Below are positions 60,441-64,000 of a DNA stretch of 64,000 nt, piece after piece; within the stretch, counting starts at the first letter, position 1, and every line of letters starts with the position of its first letter. The notes beneath the pieces are model-generated. The model was not told the origin of the DNA and made no database searches. It saw only the letters and a program-made list of their open reading frames with translations. The position numbers and the translations under genes were made by a program. The stretch is taken from NCBI RefSeq assembly GCF_042477335.2, contig NC_091251.1:87001501-87065500 (forward strand). The letters are read 5' to 3'. The stretch is from Ovis canadensis (Eukaryota; Chordata; Mammalia; Artiodactyla; Bovidae).

Positions 60441-61236
60441 ACCCAGCTCCTCCTCCCGGGGCTGTAGCCGCCCTCACGCCCAGGCCCCGCCAAGCCAACG
60501 CCCACAAGCGGGCAGAAGAAAAAAGCCAGCTCTGGCCCTAGTTCTTTGCTGTCACCAACTCAGAACGAGTTGCCCCGCCCCAGCGAGCTAGGTTGGCCGA
60601 GACACTAGTAATTGATCGACATTTCAGGATTTAAGAACTGAGCAAACCGTATAGGCGGCTCCCTTCTCCCGGCTCTGCTTCCGCGACTCCTCCCAGCGCC
60701 ACGCCCCAATCCTTTCCTCCCCGCCCTACTTGGGAATCCGCGCTACTCATTGGCTGCGTGCCCTGCCAATCCAACGGACGTCGACGAATCCTGCCTCAGG
60801 GAAGGTGAAAATTGAGAAAAAGCGCGTACACCTGGCCTGAGGCGCGAGCCTAACGCCCCCAAGCTGCAGGCCGCTCTGGGGCCGCGGGGACTGCTGGCCG
60901 CCTCGGACACGTGGGAGGGGTCTCATTTGCATAACGGCCGCCCCTCGCGTCCTAGCGTGGCCCGGAATCCCGCCCCTCATCCATCTAGAAGTCTGTTGGG
61001 CCTCAGGCCGGTCACTCCGATCCCGGCAAGCCTGTGGCGGGCGGTCCCGAGAGCGGATTGGCTCTGAGAGTTTCCAAAAGGCGGCGGGGAGGCGACTATA
61101 AGAGTGGGGAGCCGAGCGAAGGGAGTGAGACGCTGGTTGCGTTCGCGGAGTCTGGTGCTGGGCGACCGTTAGTTGAGGCCGCAGATTTTCTGCCCCAGGT
61201 GTTCTCGTCTAACGTCGCTTGCCTGTCTCAGTCAGG
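60440..61236 (+). promoter_or_regulatory. HSPA2: HSPA2 promoter and 5' CpG island
   Basis: GC- and CpG-rich DNA leading into the gene. A TATA element (TATAAGA) is at 61097-61103, an inverted CCAAT box (ATTGG) 36 bp before it at 61057-61061, another at 60749-60753, and an E-box CACGTG at 60908-60913. Transcription would start near 61125-61135. I do not see a strong run of NGAAN heat-shock elements, which fits the known weak heat inducibility of this paralogue. A possible 5'UTR splice (CCCCAG|GTGTTC and TGTCTCAG|TCAGG) just before the ATG cannot be judged by eye. Confidence 0.8.
61097..61103 (+). promoter_or_regulatory. HSPA2: HSPA2 TATA box
   Basis: CTATAAGAG about 140 bp before the ATG, correctly spaced after an inverted CCAAT box at 61057. 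Confidence 0.75.
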
Positions 61237-63147
61237 ATGTCTGCCCGCGGTCCGGCTATTGGCATCGACCTGGGCACCACCTACTCGTGCGTGGGGGTCT
61301 TCCAACATGGCAAAGTGGAGATCATCGCCAACGACCAGGGCAACCGTACCACCCCCAGCTACGTGGCCTTCACTGACACCGAGCGCCTCATCGGCGATGC
61401 AGCCAAGAACCAGGTGGCCATGAACCCCACCAACACCATCTTCGACGCCAAGAGGCTGATCGGTCGGAAGTTCGAGGACGCCACAGTGCAGTCAGACATG
61501 AAGCACTGGCCGTTCCGGGTGGTGAGCGAGGGAGGGAAGCCCAAAGTGCAGGTGGAGTACAAAGGAGAGATCAAGACCTTCTTCCCCGAGGAGATCTCCT
61601 CCATGGTCCTCACTAAAATGAAGGAGATCGCCGAAGCCTACTTGGGGGGCAAGGTGCAGAGCGCGGTCATCACCGTCCCGGCCTATTTCAATGACTCGCA
61701 GCGCCAGGCCACCAAGGACGCGGGCACCATTACGGGCCTCAACGTGCTGCGCATCATCAACGAGCCCACGGCGGCGGCCATTGCCTACGGTCTGGACAAG
61801 AAGGGCTGCGCGGGAGGCGAGAAGAACGTGCTCATCTTCGACCTGGGCGGCGGCACCTTCGACGTGTCCATCCTGACCATCGAGGACGGCATCTTCGAGG
61901 TGAAGTCCACGGCTGGCGACACTCATCTGGGCGGGGAGGACTTCGATAACCGCATGGTGAGCCACCTGGCGGAGGAGTTCAAACGCAAGCACAAGAAGGA
62001 CATTGCACCCAACAAGCGCGCAGTGCGGCGACTCCGCACCGCCTGCGAGCGCGCCAAGCGCACCCTGAGCTCGTCCACGCAGGCCAGCATCGAGATCGAC
62101 TCGCTCTACGAGGGCGTGGATTTCTACACGTCCATCACCCGCGCCCGCTTCGAGGAGCTCAACGCCGACCTTTTCCGCGGGACCCTGGAGCCGGTGGAGA
62201 AGGCTCTGCGCGATGCCAAGCTGGACAAGGGTCAGATCCAGGAGATCGTGCTGGTGGGCGGCTCCACTCGCATCCCCAAGATCCAGAAGCTGCTACAGGA
62301 TTTCTTCAATGGCAAGGAGCTGAACAAGAGCATCAACCCCGACGAGGCGGTGGCCTACGGAGCCGCGGTGCAGGCGGCCATTCTCATCGGGGACAAGTCA
62401 GAGAACGTACAGGATCTGCTGCTACTTGACGTGACCCCGTTGTCCCTGGGCATCGAGACGGCTGGTGGCGTCATGACTCCGCTCATCAAAAGGAACACCA
62501 CCATCCCCACCAAGCAGACACAGACCTTCACCACCTACTCAGACAACCAGAGCAGCGTGCTGGTGCAGGTGTACGAGGGCGAACGGGCTATGACCAAGGA
62601 CAATAACCTGTTGGGCAAGTTCGACCTGACCGGGATCCCCCCAGCGCCCCGCGGGGTCCCCCAGATCGAGGTCACCTTCGACATCGACGCCAATGGCATC
62701 CTCAACGTCACCGCCGCCGACAAGAGTACCGGTAAAGAAAACAAAATCACCATTACCAACGACAAGGGTCGTCTGAGCAAGGATGACATTGACCGGATGG
62801 TGCAGGAGGCGGAGCGGTACAAGTCGGAAGATGAGGCCAATCGCGACCGAGTAGCCGCCAAAAACGCTGTGGAGTCCTATACCTACAACATCAAGCAGAC
62901 GGTGGAAGACGAGAAACTGAGGGGCAAGATTAGCGATCAGGACAAAAACAAGATTCTCGACAAGTGTCAGGAGGTGATCAACTGGCTCGACCGGAACCAG
63001 ATGGCGGAAAAAGATGAGTATGAACACAAGCAGAAAGAGCTCGAAAGAGTGTGCAACCCCATCATCAGCAAACTATACCAAGGCGGCCCTGGCGGCGGTG
63101 GCGGTTCTGGAGCATCCGGGGGACCGACCATCGAGGAAGTGGACTAA
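61237..63147 (+). CDS. HSPA2: HSPA2, testis-enriched Hsp70 chaperone, 636 aa
   Basis: Cytosolic/nuclear Hsp70-type ATP-dependent chaperone; family work shows a role in meiosis, with synaptonemal complex disassembly and CDK1 activation in spermatocytes. The start [18 protein letters not shown] identifies HSPA2 rather than HSPA1 or HSPA8. The three Hsp70 signatures are present: [11 protein letters not shown] (8-18), [14 protein letters not shown] (200-213) and [14 protein letters not shown] (337-350). The ATPase domain runs to about residue 386, then the linker DLLLLDV, the substrate-binding domain, the helical lid and the C-terminal EEVD that binds TPR co-chaperones. Length is 636 aa, three fewer than the human protein as I recall it, the difference lying in the Gly-rich tail (616-630). 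No intron interrupts the coding region. The first in-frame ATG is 61237; an upstream in-frame TTG at 61219 is not a start. The coding region is itself a CpG island. Confidence 0.98.
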   Translation: MSARGPAIGIDLGTTYSCVGVFQHGKVEIIANDQGNRTTPSYVAFTDTERLIGDAAKNQVAMNPTNTIFDAKRLIGRKFEDATVQSDMKHWPFRVVSEGGKPKVQVEYKGEIKTFFPEEISSMVLTKMKEIAEAYLGGKVQSAVITVPAYFNDSQRQATKDAGTITGLNVLRIINEPTAAAIAYGLDKKGCAGGEKNVLIFDLGGGTFDVSILTIEDGIFEVKSTAGDTHLGGEDFDNRMVSHLAEEFKRKHKKDIAPNKRAVRRLRTACERAKRTLSSSTQASIEIDSLYEGVDFYTSITRARFEELNADLFRGTLEPVEKALRDAKLDKGQIQEIVLVGGSTRIPKIQKLLQDFFNGKELNKSINPDEAVAYGAAVQAAILIGDKSENVQDLLLLDVTPLSLGIETAGGVMTPLIKRNTTIPTKQTQTFTTYSDNQSSVLVQVYEGERAMTKDNNLLGKFDLTGIPPAPRGVPQIEVTFDIDANGILNVTAADKSTGKENKITITNDKGRLSKDDIDRMVQEAERYKSEDEANRDRVAAKNAVESYTYNIKQTVEDEKLRGKISDQDKNKILDKCQEVINWLDRNQMAEKDEYEHKQKELERVCNPIISKLYQGGPGGGGGSGASGGPTIEEVD

Positions 63148-63490
63148 ACCTGCACTCAAGACAGCGTAAAAACCTCTTTTCCTTTCTATTTTCTTTTTCC
63201 TTTTGTTTCTGTTTCTTCTTTGAAATGTCCTTGTGCCAAATACGAGATCTGTTATTGGAAGTGTTTAACCAGTGTATGCATATGAAAGGAAAGGTGCAAC
63301 AACTTAGTTGAATGATAAAAGATTAGTTCTAAAGTTTGATTTTTTAGAAACATTATTTGAGGTATCTCTTTAATGCATTTTGCTTGTTTGCTGTCTTGAA
63401 TGTTTTTTGGTTATCTTAGTTTGTGCATGGAGATTTGAGAGGGGAAACCTGAAGTTTGGTAACAATAAAATACATAGAAGCTTGAACTGC
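63148..63490 (+). other. HSPA2: HSPA2 3'UTR
   Basis: Pyrimidine-rich then AT-rich tail from the stop to the polyadenylation region; no repeat recognised. Confidence 0.75.
63464..63469 (+). terminator. HSPA2: HSPA2 polyadenylation signal
   Basis: AATAAA about 320 bp after the stop, the first canonical hexamer downstream. Confidence 0.75.
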
Positions 63491-64000
63491 TTATTTGTAT
63501 GTACTACTTGAAGAGAAAGGTGAACATTGCAGTAATGTTAAGGAAAGGCATACTTTTTGCAAATGCATAAATACAGATTTAAAAGTAAAAAGCTGAAATT
63601 GATCTAAAAATTACTGTCTTGGAGTTTTTTATTTTGTTTTTTTTTTTACTGTTTACCCATGTAGGTCTTTAAGTAAGGTATTAGTATAGGGTGAAATTTG
63701 TCTAACTCAATCTTATCTAATTCTCAGATGAGTTTCCTGCTTCGAATTACCAGCAACTTAAGGGGAGAAGATCTGGGTAAACTTTACCCTCCTTTTAATA
63801 CAGAAACCAGAGTTGGCATAAATGTTCAAGTGCAAGCTGTAATCCAGGGTTAAGTACAAAAAGATTCTTTCTGTAAACAAAAGGAGTTGTCTTCTGAAAA
63901 TAGCCTAACATAATATGAAACAAGTTTGCTTTCTGCTGCATACAGGTGTCTGAAACAAGATCCAACAGACAAAGGTTAAAGCCACTTAATATTGAGTACA
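63491..64000. other. Sequence downstream of HSPA2, nothing recognised
   Basis: AT-rich, no exon or named repeat. Confidence 0.35.

Noticed and set aside
61219..61236. Six extra in-frame codons before the HSPA2 ATG
   Set aside because: The codon at 61219 is TTG. The first ATG, at 61237, gives the conserved MSARGPAIG start.
61492..61992. Long antisense frames within HSPA2 (also 62539-63027)
   Set aside because: Typical shadows of a GC-rich, codon-biased gene; no start context or independent evidence.
1..64000. Search for CRISPR arrays, operons, riboswitches, prophage or other microbial systems
   Set aside because: The sequence is mammalian; repeats are dispersed retroelements, and no regularly spaced direct-repeat array was seen.

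Overview
The window is mammalian nuclear DNA from a ruminant, most likely a bovid such as cattle. The evidence is the repeat content: many Bov-tA and Bov-A2 tRNA-Glu-type SINEs, pieces of the BovB (RTE) LINE, a ruminant-type L1 3' end, cetartiodactyl CHR SINEs and older MIR, L2, L1ME, MER5A and hAT remnants. Gene order also matches the known ZBTB25 - ZBTB1 - HSPA2 synteny (human 14q23; the cattle location would be chromosome 10, from memory and not checked here).

Three protein-coding genes are supported. ZBTB25 is on the minus strand, with coding exons at 19245-19073 and 16061-14927. They splice in frame to exactly 435 codons plus stop. ZBTB1 is on the plus strand, with one coding exon at 45269-47410 (713 aa) and a noncoding first exon ending at a strong donor at 31585/31586. 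HSPA2 is on the plus strand, 61237-63147 (636 aa, uninterrupted). ZBTB25 and ZBTB1 point away from each other from one large CpG island (about 29.78-31.85 kb), which looks like a bidirectional promoter. HSPA2 has its own CpG island with a TATA box and inverted CCAAT boxes.

Layout: 1-14.2 kb is intergenic, with repeats and no recognised gene. 14.2-30.4 kb is ZBTB25 (3'UTR, last exon, a 3 kb intron with a small CpG-rich islet, the BTB exon, and an 11 kb first intron). 29.8-31.9 kb is the shared CpG island. 31.6-45.25 kb is ZBTB1 intron 1. 45.25-48.45 kb is the ZBTB1 coding exon and 3'UTR. 48.5-60.4 kb is AT-rich intergenic DNA. 60.4-63.5 kb is HSPA2. 63.5-64 kb holds nothing recognised.

The two ZBTB genes are paralogous BTB/C2H2 zinc-finger regulators whose N-termini are recognisably alike. 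HSPA2 is an Hsp70 chaperone known mainly from testis, and nothing in the sequence links it functionally to the ZBTB pair. I see no novel biological system. The items most worth a second look are the intronic CpG islet near 18.5 kb, the divergent paralogue pair and its differing intron structure, a possible alternative splice donor inside ZBTB1, and several fold-back or tandem rearrangements. Repeat family names and edges are from recognition by eye and are approximate unless target-site duplications are given.
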